Source: Alphaproteobacteria bacterium
GTDB lineage: Bacteria; Pseudomonadota; Alphaproteobacteria; Micropepsales; Micropepsaceae
Length of the DNA: 64,000 bases
Assembly (NCBI GenBank): GCA_017983635.1
Contig: JAGOBA010000018.1
Location: forward strand, 19,529-83,528
Direction of reading: 5' to 3'
Shown: positions 48,804-57,093 of the stretch, in pieces
How the letters are laid out: every line of letters starts with the position of its first letter
How positions within the stretch are numbered: position 1 is the stretch's first letter
Translations under genes and position numbers: made by a program
The notes under the pieces: model-generated
Told to the model about the DNA's origin: nothing
The model's database searches: none
The model's input: the letters and a program-made list of their open reading frames with translations, nothing else

Positions 48804-49472
48804 TTGCACGGAATGAGGAGATCAAGCTTGCGACCTGGCACGAAAAGTTGGTCTCGATGGGATGAGTTTTTCGCCCAACTCATGGCGTGGGGCACTGGAG
48901 GTACGTTGCAATTCGGTAGCGGTGGGGTGTGCATCGGACCAACGCCTTGGGAAGGATCCAACGCCTACCTGCACGAAGTGTACGAACCGCTGACGTTGGC
49001 GGAAGTCAGGGGGCTTGAGGTGCACTACCGCACGACGCTCAGCGACGGGATGCGCGGATTCTTTCTTAATGCGAACGGAGCAAGCCTGTTCGGGTCGATT
49101 TTGTCGATCAGCGGAGTGGTTGGCTTGATCGACAGAAAGGTGACGGGGGGCATCCGTCAGCCAATCAGTCTCGACTATGGGAATGTAGTAGAACGTCCCA
49201 GAGGATTGGAGCGAAGCGACTTCGTCTTCGGCGGAATTATCGGCGACTCCGTAGTTGGTCAGCTTGTAGTTGCAACCAACGGCGGGGTTCGACTTGTGCA
49301 CCCAACCAACGGCAAAGACGTCGGGGATGGTTGGGACACATTTGAATCGTTCATTTTCGGCGAAATCGATCGCCTGAGCGCCTTGCACTCCACGAGCGGT
49401 CAGTTTTTAGGGTCTCCAAGCGACCGGCTGCCTCCCAAGGCGCGGCGATGGGAGCAGCCGGCGCGTCGCTGA
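48804..49472 (+). CDS. SMI1/KNR4 (SUKH)-type immunity-like protein
   Basis: A 222-residue protein. YLHEVYEPLTLAEVRGLEVH and YRTTLSDGMRGFFLNANGASL with LSISGVVGL resemble the SUKH superfamily, known for antitoxins of polymorphic toxins: a first helix with LTL..., a central LP/LS..R.FFLNANGA turn, and a beta strand pair. It begins inside the open frame of module B and runs opposite. Its own toxin is not next to it, since module B has a separate immunity gene. It may be an orphan immunity gene left by an earlier module. Start at 48804 or 48813. Confidence 0.6.
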   Translation: MHGMRRSSLRPGTKSWSRWDEFFAQLMAWGTGGTLQFGSGGVCIGPTPWEGSNAYLHEVYEPLTLAEVRGLEVHYRTTLSDGMRGFFLNANGASLFGSILSISGVVGLIDRKVTGGIRQPISLDYGNVVERPRGLERSDFVFGGIIGDSVVGQLVVATNGGVRLVHPTNGKDVGDGWDTFESFIFGEIDRLSALHSTSGQFLGSPSDRLPPKARRWEQPARR

Positions 49473-49806
49473 TTTGCAAACGCTGCGGGCCTCATTGCCG
49501 CTGGTATCGACCAAAGACCAGGCAGCTATTTCTTGCTCGGCGAGCTTGTAGGCTGCTGGGCTTTTCCTTGTCCGCCAGCCTACGCCCTGACGGGCTTCGG
49601 CTGGCAGGCCAGCCCAGCCGTGGAAAGGTGGCGTTGCCCCTTGTGAGCGGCGATCATGATCAACCGATAGATTCCGCAAGGCAAAAGGACGGGTTCTCTT
49701 GTCGTGCCCTCTCCGCAACACTGTGTTGGTGTCGGGATTTTTTACACGACGCACCCCGCTCAAAAGTGATTGCCTAGACAAAGGCGAATCAAGTTGGAGA
49801 GTTACG
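49473..49806. other. Intergenic region before the PEP-CTERM gene
   Basis: About 330 bases with no convincing gene. Short frames on both strands look like shadows. It likely contains the promoter for the PEP-CTERM gene, whose ribosome site GGAGAG is at 49796-49801. I see no repeat of note. Confidence 0.45.
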
Positions 49807-50421
49807 ATGCGTCGCTTCTTGAACACTGTTGCTTTGGCGGGTGCGCTGTCTGCGGCTGTTTGCGGTTCGGCGAATGCGGGGGTCATCCTTTCCGACAACT
49901 TCGATGCGGCGCCGCTTGGGCTCAACTGGCCGGGGGATGCGGTGTTTACGTCGCTGGGCGGCCCGCCGTCGGGCCCGACGACTGACTTGATTGGTGCCCC
50001 TGGGTTCTTCGACATGTTGCCCGGGAACGGCCGCTATGTGGACATGGATGGATCGACGGGTGTGTCGGGCATTCTTCAGTCCGTGGTCTCGTTCGGGCCC
50101 GGCGATTACACGCTTTCGTTTTGGCTCGCGGGCAATCAGCGCAACGTTGCGCCGCGTGCGGTGGACGTTTTCTTAGGCACCGATCTGATCGCTTCGGTGA
50201 CGCTGCCCGCGACTACGCCGTTCACGCTCTTCACCTTCAACTTCACCTCGACGGGCGGCGGCAATCTGACCTTCGCGCAGCAGGGGCCAGGGAACAATCA
50301 AGGTTCGTTGTTGGACAACGTGACGCTGAGCGTGCCGGAGCCTACGACGCTTGCGATGGCGATGGGCGCTTTGTTCTCCATTTTGGGGCTCAGCTTCTGG
50401 CGCCGCCGCGCTGGCGCGTAA
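49807..50421 (+). CDS. PEP-CTERM sorting-domain exported protein
   Basis: A 204-residue protein. The start at 49807 gives a signal peptide MRRFLNTVALAGALSAAV, cleaved after GSANA. The mature part is a beta-rich jelly-roll (SDNFDAAPLGLNWPGDAVF; YTLSFWLAGNQ; PFTLFTFNFTSTGGGNLTF) resembling a lectin-like domain. The tail VPEPTTLAMAMGAL followed by FSILGLSFWRRR is a PEP-CTERM signal: Pro-Glu-Pro, one membrane helix, then arginines. In other bacteria an exosortase cleaves this signal and the protein ends on the surface, usually beside exopolysaccharide genes. No exosortase is in this window. One base separates it from the next gene. Confidence 0.85.
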   Translation: MRRFLNTVALAGALSAAVCGSANAGVILSDNFDAAPLGLNWPGDAVFTSLGGPPSGPTTDLIGAPGFFDMLPGNGRYVDMDGSTGVSGILQSVVSFGPGDYTLSFWLAGNQRNVAPRAVDVFLGTDLIASVTLPATTPFTLFTFNFTSTGGGNLTFAQQGPGNNQGSLLDNVTLSVPEPTTLAMAMGALFSILGLSFWRRRAGA

Positions 50422-50422
50422 G

Positions 50423-51031
50423 ATGGCGAGCGTCTCTCAGGCGCCCGCGCTTGGGCGCGAGATCTCGTTTGAGAGCGAGAACTATCTGATGCGCACGCTT
50501 CGGCCTGCGGACGCGACCGACCGTTTCTCGGTGTGGTTCGAGGCCGAGGACGTGCGCGAGATGCTCAACCTGCCGCAGCAGAAGCGGACCAAGGCCGATA
50601 TGGAGGCCTATATCCGCTCGTTCGATCAGCGCATGAGCTTGCTGCTTGGGATCTTTGCCAAGGCGGATGGTTTGCTTGTCGGGATTTTCTCGCTCTACGT
50701 CGATTGGGCGAAGCGCCACTTCATCGCCAACACCATCGTCGGCGAGCCCGCCTACCGCCACAAGGGGTTGATGATCGAAGTGACGCCGCCGTTCCGCGCG
50801 TACTTCTTCAACACTTGCGGGTTGAAGGTGATGACGGCGACCGCGCTCGCGCACAACGCGCCGATCCGCGCCTATCTCGAAAAGACCGGCTGGACGCTCG
50901 ACCGCATCGTCAAGGGCGAGATTAAGCCGAAAGCCGGCGGCGCACCGATCGACCTTTGCTACTACAGCCTGACCGCAGACGCCTGGAACCAATGGTACGC
51001 CAAACACGGCGGCGCGCGGCGGAAGGTCTAG
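50423..51031 (+). CDS. GNAT-family acetyltransferase (RimJ/RimL-like)
   Basis: A 202-residue protein with MRTLRPADATDRFSVWFE at the usual first-strand site, FHANTIVGEPAYRHKGLM-like (IVGEPAYRHKGLMIE) at the acetyl-CoA loop (R/Q-x-x-G-x-G/A variant), and MTATALAHNAPIRAYLEKTGWTL in the final helix-strand. It starts one base after the PEP-CTERM stop, so translation may be coupled. Substrate unknown. It could modify the exported protein or a sugar, but this is guesswork. Confidence 0.72.
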   Translation: MASVSQAPALGREISFESENYLMRTLRPADATDRFSVWFEAEDVREMLNLPQQKRTKADMEAYIRSFDQRMSLLLGIFAKADGLLVGIFSLYVDWAKRHFIANTIVGEPAYRHKGLMIEVTPPFRAYFFNTCGLKVMTATALAHNAPIRAYLEKTGWTLDRIVKGEIKPKAGGAPIDLCYYSLTADAWNQWYAKHGGARRKV

Positions 51032-51093
51032 GCGCGCAGCTTCGGCAGCTTAACGCGCGACAGTCGGCGCAAACCGCCGAGACGGTGCCCACG

Positions 51094-51564
51094 TTACGGC
51101 TCAAGCCTTCGCGGCGTGGTCAGCGACATCCCAAATCCGACGAGTAGCACGGCGATGCCGACGAGCGGCCGCGATGCGCCCGCGCCGAGCATCCCGGAAA
51201 TCGGGGCCATGTCGGCGAGCGCGACCTGGCCGATGTGGCTGCCGACGATCAGCAAATAGATCAGCGGAACCATCGCCCGGTAACGAACCAACGCGATGAA
51301 GCCCAAGACGTTGAGCATGAGATTGGTGGCGCCCCACCATCCGAACAGCACAATGGCGGCAATGGCGGCCTTGGTGTTGAACGTGTCGAGCGGAACCCGC
51401 TCGACGCCTTGCAGAACTTCCGAATTCGTCCACAACGGATTCAAGCCGATCTGGGTGACGCCGGCAAACGTCCTGACGAGCAAGAACAGCAGCAACAACC
51501 AGATGGCCAGTTGGTAGCCCCGATAGTCGTTGTCGATTTGCTTCGGGAAAATTCGACTCAACAT
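51094..51564 (-). CDS. Four-helix membrane protein, paralogue of 52257-52763
   Basis: A 156-residue membrane protein with four hydrophobic helices (LAIWLLLLFLLVRTFAG; AIAAIVLFGWWGATNLML; ALVRYRAMVPLIYLLI; LVGIAVLLVGFGMSL). IDNDYRGYQLAIWLL at residues 10-24 and YRAMVPLIYLLI are shared with the protein encoded at 52257-52763, so it is a duplicate gene. It is the third gene of a minus-strand operon, 18 bases after the DUF2306 gene. Function unknown. Confidence 0.75.
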   Translation of the reverse strand: MLSRIFPKQIDNDYRGYQLAIWLLLLFLLVRTFAGVTQIGLNPLWTNSEVLQGVERVPLDTFNTKAAIAAIVLFGWWGATNLMLNVLGFIALVRYRAMVPLIYLLIVGSHIGQVALADMAPISGMLGAGASRPLVGIAVLLVGFGMSLTTPRRLEP

Positions 51565-51582
51565 GGAAGATGCATCCGGAAT

Positions 51583-52257
51583 CTACGACGCCCGTTCCGC
51601 GCGGCCGTACCCATTCGCGAGCCGCACGCGCACCAGCCAATAGAACATCAAGCCGAGAACGATGAACATGGAGGCCAAGAGGACCGGCAAGCCCACGCCG
51701 GCCGGCAACGCCTTGGCGCCTTGCGCCGCGAACGAGCCGACGGCGATGAACAGGCCGAAACACATGCGCCAGAGATGGCGCGCAATGCGCTGGACGCCGA
51801 TCAGCCCCGCTCGCCGGACGACGCTGAGGTCGGCGGCCGCCGCGAGCGCCATGGCGAAGCTGATGCCGTAAAGCACATAGGGAAAGACCGGGTTCGGCGC
51901 TTTCGTCGCGCCGGTGGCGAGCGCGTAGGCGCTCGTCGCGAGCGCAATGGCGAGCGCGAGTGCGGCGAGGAAAGCGCCGATTTCGAACGTGCCCGTCTCG
52001 CCGTCCTTGCGGCGGCCCGCCATCCACGCCGTGGCGATGAAGTACATCGTCATCAGACCGCCGACGACCAGACCGGGCTGCGGCTTCATCACCGCCAAAA
52101 CAGAGGCGGTCGCGCCCATGAACAGCATCGACAGGACGAAAACGGTGCCCGTAACGCGATGTGGTCCACTACCTTTGCGAAACACCAGCGCCGCCGCGCC
52201 CGTCAGAACGCCGAGCGTACCCATGCCGATGTGAACGGCCAAGATCTCAGCATACAT
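51583..52257 (-). CDS. DUF2306-like multi-helix membrane protein
   Basis: A 224-residue protein with about seven hydrophobic segments (ILAVHIGMGTLGVLTGAAALVF; GTVFVLSMLFMGATASVLAV; FIATAWMAG; LAALALAIALATSAYALATG). HIGMGTLGVLTGAAALVFRKGSGPHRVTG fits the DUF2306 family of predicted membrane proteins. The start at 52257 is fixed by overlap with the upstream gene (TGATG shared). It is the middle gene of the three-gene operon divergent from an AraC regulator. Function unknown. Confidence 0.75.
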   Translation of the reverse strand: MYAEILAVHIGMGTLGVLTGAAALVFRKGSGPHRVTGTVFVLSMLFMGATASVLAVMKPQPGLVVGGLMTMYFIATAWMAGRRKDGETGTFEIGAFLAALALAIALATSAYALATGATKAPNPVFPYVLYGISFAMALAAAADLSVVRRAGLIGVQRIARHLWRMCFGLFIAVGSFAAQGAKALPAGVGLPVLLASMFIVLGLMFYWLVRVRLANGYGRAERAS

Positions 52258-52763
52258 CACGCAGGGCCTTTGCCTTCGGATATGGCCTCGCCAGCCCCAC
52301 CGAGTGACAATGCGAAGCCGATCGCCAATAACGCCACGAAACCCCAATTGATCAAGAACGCGAAGGACAAGTCGCCGGTCTTAACTGCCCGTACGATGGG
52401 GTTGGCCCGCGAGATGATCCCCGCCCTGCCGAATTGTTCGATCAAGAGTAAAAGATACATGAGCGGGATCATCGCCCGATAGCGGATCAGCACGGCGATG
52501 CCGAGCGAGCTGAGTACAAAAAGCATGAGTCCCCAACTCGCAAACAGAAACATGACGGTCGATGCCGCCTCCGCGCCGTACGACTCGATCGGGATGCGGT
52601 CAGCGATTTGTATGATCCATCGGTTGCTGATCCAGGGATTCAGCCCGGCGACGTTCAATCCCATCAAGAACTTCACCAACATGATGGGGGCGAGAAGCCA
52701 GATTGCAAGTCGATGGCCTCGATAGTCGTTGTCGATTCGCGGGGGAAAGAGGCGGCTGGGCAT
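52257..52763 (-). CDS. Four-helix membrane protein, first gene of operon
   Basis: A 168-residue protein with the same plan as 51094-51564: IDNDYRGHRLAIWLL near the start, four helices, and YRAMIPLMYLLLLIEQFG. The shared motif and length indicate duplication around the DUF2306 gene. It is divergent from the AraC-family gene at 52986 with 222 bases between, so that regulator may control this operon. No family name recognised. Confidence 0.75.
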   Translation of the reverse strand: MPSRLFPPRIDNDYRGHRLAIWLLAPIMLVKFLMGLNVAGLNPWISNRWIIQIADRIPIESYGAEAASTVMFLFASWGLMLFVLSSLGIAVLIRYRAMIPLMYLLLLIEQFGRAGIISRANPIVRAVKTGDLSFAFLINWGFVALLAIGFALSLGGAGEAISEGKGPA

Positions 52764-52985
52764 TGGAAAGTTCCCGTTGGATTAATGCGCCCTCAAACGC
52801 GCATGTCGGCGCGAACGGCCACTTGAACGAGCGAAGCGTGACGGACTTCGCGCGGAGCCGCGCAGTGCGTTGCAGCCGTCGCGCCCGCCCTTTAGTGTTG
52901 TGGCGTCTACACTATCAGCGACGAAGCCACCCGAACATGACGCCACGCCGCAAAAACGTGATCGAGAACTGCAGGCGATGCCTCG

Positions 52986-54029
52986 ATGGCTGAGTTTACC
53001 GTCGCTGCAGGCCTGGCGTGTGGTGTGTTGGACTTTGCCGTATCGAGGGGGGCCAACGCCAGGGCGCTGAGCGAGCGGTCGGGCATCGACCTTCGGGACT
53101 TGGCCGATCAGGACAATCGCGTCCCGGTCGCCAAGTACAAGGCGCTCATGCGGGCGGCGAAGGACCTTAGCCGCGACCCGGCCTTTGCGCTGCACTTCGG
53201 CGAGTCCGTCGACCTTTCCGAGATGTCGGTCGTCGGGCTAATCGGCCGCGCCTCCCAAACGATGCTCGAAGCCTTCATGCAGCTCAATCGCTATGGCCGG
53301 CTTGTCGTCGAAGTGGATTTGGGCGCGCCGGATCGTTTTCAACTCGCGCCCGGCGACGGCGGGCTTTGGTTTGTCGACACGCGGCGCAGTCCAAACGACT
53401 TTCCCGAACTCACGGAATCCACCATGGCCCGCGTGACCAGCGGTTGCCTGCGCATGATCCTCGACTCGGGCTGGACCGGCGAGCGGCCGTCCGTGATGGC
53501 GGCTCACTTCACCCACCCCGACCCCGGATATCGCAGCGAATACGAACGAATTTTCCGCACGCAGGTGGTTTTCGACGCCGACCGCAACGCAATTCTGGTC
53601 GACGCGACGTGGCCGACGCGTAAACTTGCGCCGCAGCCGCGCTATGTCTTCGGCGTTCTGAGCCGGCACGCCGATGCGCTGCTCGAGGTCCTCGACGGTT
53701 CGACAACCATGCGGGGCCAGGTCGAAAGCCTGTTGCTTCCGATCCTCCACACCGGCGACGTCGGCAAGGATGCGATTGCCGGCAGGCTGGGCATGAGCGG
53801 CGATACGCTTCTGCGGCGCCTGAAGGCAGAGGGCACGACGTTCGAAGCGGTACTCGACGGACTTCGCCGCAAGATGGCGCTCCACTATTTGAACGGGGAG
53901 AAGGTCTCGGTGAACGAGACGGCCTATCTTGTGGGCTTCTCGGAACCGGCCGCTTTCTCGCGCGCGTTCAAGCGTTGGACGGGTGTAAGCCCGCGCGGCC
54001 GATTGCCGCCGCGGCCGCGATCCGGATGA
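52986..54029 (+). CDS. AraC-family transcriptional regulator
   Basis: A 347-residue protein. Residues ~15-200 resemble the N-terminal sensing domain of the OruR/ArgR-like AraC group (ALHFGESVDLSEMSVVGLIG, YGRLVVEVDLG). The C-terminal ~100 residues are the double helix-turn-helix: AGRLGMSGDTLLRRLKAEGTTF then VNETAYLVGFSEPAAFSRAFKRWTGVSP, the classic second HTH. Divergent from the membrane operon, it is likely its activator, responding to an amino-acid or fatty-acid-type signal. Ligand unknown. Confidence 0.88.
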   Translation: MAEFTVAAGLACGVLDFAVSRGANARALSERSGIDLRDLADQDNRVPVAKYKALMRAAKDLSRDPAFALHFGESVDLSEMSVVGLIGRASQTMLEAFMQLNRYGRLVVEVDLGAPDRFQLAPGDGGLWFVDTRRSPNDFPELTESTMARVTSGCLRMILDSGWTGERPSVMAAHFTHPDPGYRSEYERIFRTQVVFDADRNAILVDATWPTRKLAPQPRYVFGVLSRHADALLEVLDGSTTMRGQVESLLLPILHTGDVGKDAIAGRLGMSGDTLLRRLKAEGTTFEAVLDGLRRKMALHYLNGEKVSVNETAYLVGFSEPAAFSRAFKRWTGVSPRGRLPPRPRSG

Positions 54030-54136
54030 TACGGCCGCGTACCGTCAGCCCGCCGCCACGGGTTTCCCAACCGCGCGCTCAGATGCGGCAACACCGCGAT
54101 CAGCGGCAAGCCGCCGCCCGCGCGCGGGGCATCGAC

Positions 54137-55414
54137 TCAGTTCGCGGTCATGCCGGCTTTGAAGGCTTTAATGCCGATGGTGGCGAGCGTCGATGAGGGG
54201 AGTTCGTCGGAGTTCGCGAAGACGAGAACCTCGTGACCCAGCGGTAAGCGGACGATCGCGGTGTGCGCGCCCTGGCCCGTGGCGTAGGGTTGGTCGCCAC
54301 CCGAGTAGATGATCGGATCCATCGCGAACCGGCTCTTGATCGTGCTGTCCGACGTCGAGAACGACCATACCAGACGGTCGTCCGGGTCCATTTGCTCGTT
54401 GTACATAAGACGCCGCGTGCGGACTGAAATGAGCTTCTCGGAGTGGAGCGCGGTCGCCGCGAAGGCTGCAAAATCGTGAACCGACATCCAATAGCCGCCG
54501 GAGCCGACGCAGGCCTTGACGTCGTCGCGAAAGCGGCTGGTGATGATGCCTTTGCCGGTATCGTTCTTGGAAATGTAAGTGTAGGCGGCATTCGCTTTGT
54601 ATTCGTTCGTCGCATCGCAGCTGGCCGAGATGTTGCCCGGCACTTTGGGAAACACTTTTTGGCGAATGAACGTGTTCATCGTCGCGCCGGCGACTTTTTG
54701 GAAGAAGAGGCTGCGGTCGCGCACCGAGGTCGTCGCGGGAGCGCCGTTCGCCGCCGTGAGGAGCGATGGCTTGGTGTAAATTCCAATCAGATAGCCGGCG
54801 AGTGCGAAGTTGATGTTCTCGTAGGCCCGGCTTCCGATGAGGCGAGGATTGTACGCACCGCTCAAGCACCCCAACACGTCGTCGCCGCTGCAACCGCGAT
54901 ATCCCGATTTGTGCTGCAGCAAATGGCGAAACGTCAGCGCCCTCATCCGCGGCGACGACATCGCCGCGTTCCATACCTGAGGATAGAGCAGTGCAACCGG
55001 TGCATTGAGCCGTGCGTCAAACGAGTTCTGGCCGCCGGCCGATCCCGCGGGTGGACGCTCGAGAATATGCAAAAGCGAAACACCGGAAATGAACTTGAAG
55101 AGGCTTCCGAGATTCTGCGGCGTGCGCGGGGTCATGGCCTTGAACCCGTCGGCGGCGTTGCGAGCCGCACCGCCGGCGCCCTCGGATATCAGCTTGCCGT
55201 CCTTCATCAAGACGAAGCTGTAGCCCATCACCTTACCTTCGAGCTGTTGATGCATGCTGAACTCGAAGGCGGTCTTGCGAACCTCAGGCTGCTGACCGGC
55301 GGAGAATTGCGGCGCACCGCGCGCAGGCAAGGCGGATGAAAGTGTCAGCGCGGCAATGGCCGGCATGAGGAGCGAAAGCCAGGTTTGTTTGCTGGTGATT
55401 TGCACGTTGTGCAC
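54137..55414 (-). CDS. Exported serine hydrolase of the beta-lactamase/PBP family
   Basis: A 425-residue protein with a signal peptide (WLSLLMPAIAALTLSSALPA). Penicilloyl-type active site: SLFK at 104-107 (S-x-x-K), YEN at 198-200 (Y-x-N), and HTAIVR or GGD near the end in place of KTG. LTFRHLLQHKSGYRG is a frequent motif of class C-like serine hydrolases. It should act in the periplasm as an esterase, peptidase or D-aminopeptidase more than a true beta-lactamase. It ends the chromosomal stretch before RHS module C, on the opposite strand. Confidence 0.83.
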   Translation of the reverse strand: MHNVQITSKQTWLSLLMPAIAALTLSSALPARGAPQFSAGQQPEVRKTAFEFSMHQQLEGKVMGYSFVLMKDGKLISEGAGGAARNAADGFKAMTPRTPQNLGSLFKFISGVSLLHILERPPAGSAGGQNSFDARLNAPVALLYPQVWNAAMSSPRMRALTFRHLLQHKSGYRGCSGDDVLGCLSGAYNPRLIGSRAYENINFALAGYLIGIYTKPSLLTAANGAPATTSVRDRSLFFQKVAGATMNTFIRQKVFPKVPGNISASCDATNEYKANAAYTYISKNDTGKGIITSRFRDDVKACVGSGGYWMSVHDFAAFAATALHSEKLISVRTRRLMYNEQMDPDDRLVWSFSTSDSTIKSRFAMDPIIYSGGDQPYATGQGAHTAIVRLPLGHEVLVFANSDELPSSTLATIGIKAFKAGMTAN

Positions 55415-55457
55415 CCTCTCAGCTTGATCGCCAGACTGGCCGTGCGGCCCATGATCG

Positions 55458-56525
55458 TTGGCGAAAGGTCCGGCGCTCGTTTCGCCGCATTACGCCCGGC
55501 AACGCTACGCCCACGCCCGCCACGCAGCAAGGCGACGCTCATCACACATCGCGATTGGCGGGAGACACCATTACCTGTCGCGGTATTTCACCGCGGTCAG
55601 TTACTCATACGACCCACTGGGTCGGCGACAGGCGAAGACCGCGAACAGCGTGACCACCACCTTCCTGCACGACGGCGACGAAGAAATCGCGGACTACGAT
55701 AATGCCGCAGCGCTCTTAAGGCGCTACGTCCCCGGCCCCGGCACCGATATGCCGATCGCCATGGTGACTGTCGCAGGCGCGCGCTCGTACTTTCACACGA
55801 ACCGCCAAGGCTCGACGATCGCCATGAGCGCGGACAATGGTACCATCGCCGAAGGCCCGTACACCTACGACGCCTACGGCAATGGCGCTCCAACGACCGG
55901 CGTGCCGTTCAAGTACACGGGCCGCCGGCTCGATCCGGAGACGGGATTCTATTTCTATCGAGCACGGTACTATTCGCCTGCATTGGGGCGGTTCTTGCAG
56001 CCTGATCCGGTGGGTTATGACGACCAGATGAATGTGTATGCCTACGTCGGTGATGACCCGCTAAATGTACTCGACCCTACCGGGCAAAATAGGAGAAGGG
56101 GGAGGCAAGGGCCCCTCCGCACACCGGCGGAAGAGCTGCGGATCGAGCTTTACAATGCGGCGGTTACCCGCATTAAGAGGGTGGATCCAAACTACCGTGA
56201 GCTTCGCGACCCGAATTGGGTGCCCGGCGAGCGCGACATCCGCGAAAGGACTGAACAGGCTGCCAGATATGAAACGAACGCGACAATCTATAGAACTGAG
56301 CAAGAAGCGAGAACACAAGCAGAGATGATGGGATTCAGGGACACCGGCATAATCATGCACGGTGCACGGGTCTATCAAAGAGGCAATAGGTTCATCAGCC
56401 GCGACCGCGACGGACATCGCCCAGGCGCTTGGAAGGCCGCCACCGGGAGGCCGGACAATCTCAGAAACAGAGATACCCGCGATGGAACATACACTCGTGA
56501 TCTGGAGATTCGAACGGGGGACTAG
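55458..56525 (+). CDS. RHS tip, module C, with toxin-21-like end
   Basis: Recognisable RHS sequence begins about 55596 (SYSYDPLGRRQAKTANSV); the frame is open to 55458 but without a plausible start, so it is a 5'-truncated orphan. The core ends RARYYSPALGRFLQPDPVGYDDQMNVYAYVGDDPLNVLDPTG, spanning 55960-56080. The last ~75 residues include GARVYQRGNRFISRDRDGHR and GAWKAA...RDTRDGTY, matching my memory of the Ntox21 family of polymorphic toxins (ISxDxDGH..G.WK; RxGTY). A ribonuclease-like action is suggested for that family. A small gene follows five bases later. Confidence 0.8.
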   Translation: MAKGPALVSPHYARQRYAHARHAARRRSSHIAIGGRHHYLSRYFTAVSYSYDPLGRRQAKTANSVTTTFLHDGDEEIADYDNAAALLRRYVPGPGTDMPIAMVTVAGARSYFHTNRQGSTIAMSADNGTIAEGPYTYDAYGNGAPTTGVPFKYTGRRLDPETGFYFYRARYYSPALGRFLQPDPVGYDDQMNVYAYVGDDPLNVLDPTGQNRRRGRQGPLRTPAEELRIELYNAAVTRIKRVDPNYRELRDPNWVPGERDIRERTEQAARYETNATIYRTEQEARTQAEMMGFRDTGIIMHGARVYQRGNRFISRDRDGHRPGAWKAATGRPDNLRNRDTRDGTYTRDLEIRTGD

Positions 56526-56529
56526 AGGA

Positions 56530-57093
56530 ATGGAAATCTTTAGGCTGCACAAATATGACCCCACCTTGTACGACGCGGCTGGGCAATTCTGTGGAGATGA
56601 TTGGACAACGGTGTCCGACATTGGCCGGGCGTTCGCAGGTAAGGTACTGACGGCTGAAGAGTACTTGGGTGTAGAGCAGAGCTATGTTCTCGCGCTCGCC
56701 GCGATTGCGGCAGAGAGCGATGTGAGTAAGCTCTGCACGCGATTAGACACCCAGCTGCCGGAACGGGCTGCTGTAGAGAAGTGGCTGTTCGGAATAGATT
56801 GGACTACCGTTGAGAGTTTCAAGGATCGGGAGTGGATCCAAGGTGGGCGGATGGCCATATTTTTCCGACTATGTCTGCGCGGTATCGTTGGGCATGCCGC
56901 AACTGATGAGTCAGGTTTCTTTATTGCCTTCACTGGTGATTACTACGTGCACCTTGGGACAAATAAGGTGAGCGACAACTTGCGTTTTCGAGTCGCGTCT
57001 CTGGGTTTGAACCTTCAGCGGACTGGGCAACTCGGTGACTCCATGCTCGATGGCGACTACTATCAGTCGCTGTTACCACACCTTTGCCCGTAG
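56530..57093 (+). CDS. Probable immunity protein for RHS module C
   Basis: A 187-residue protein. The frame reaches back to 56362 within the RHS gene, but the ATG at 56530 comes four bases after the RHS stop with a GAGG-type site. It is acidic and mostly helical (YLGVEQSYVLALAAIAAESD) with two beta parts (IFFRLCLRGIVG; GFFIAFTGDYYVHL). No signal peptide is seen. I recognise no named family. The position directly behind the toxin-21-like tip supports an antitoxin role. Confidence 0.55.
   Translation: MEIFRLHKYDPTLYDAAGQFCGDDWTTVSDIGRAFAGKVLTAEEYLGVEQSYVLALAAIAAESDVSKLCTRLDTQLPERAAVEKWLFGIDWTTVESFKDREWIQGGRMAIFFRLCLRGIVGHAATDESGFFIAFTGDYYVHLGTNKVSDNLRFRVASLGLNLQRTGQLGDSMLDGDYYQSLLPHLCP

Noticed and set aside
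54137..55414. Calling the serine hydrolase a beta-lactamase resistance gene
   Set aside because: It has SxxK and YxN but no clear KTG, and its length and extras differ from known AmpC enzymes; chromosomal esterase/peptidase is likelier.
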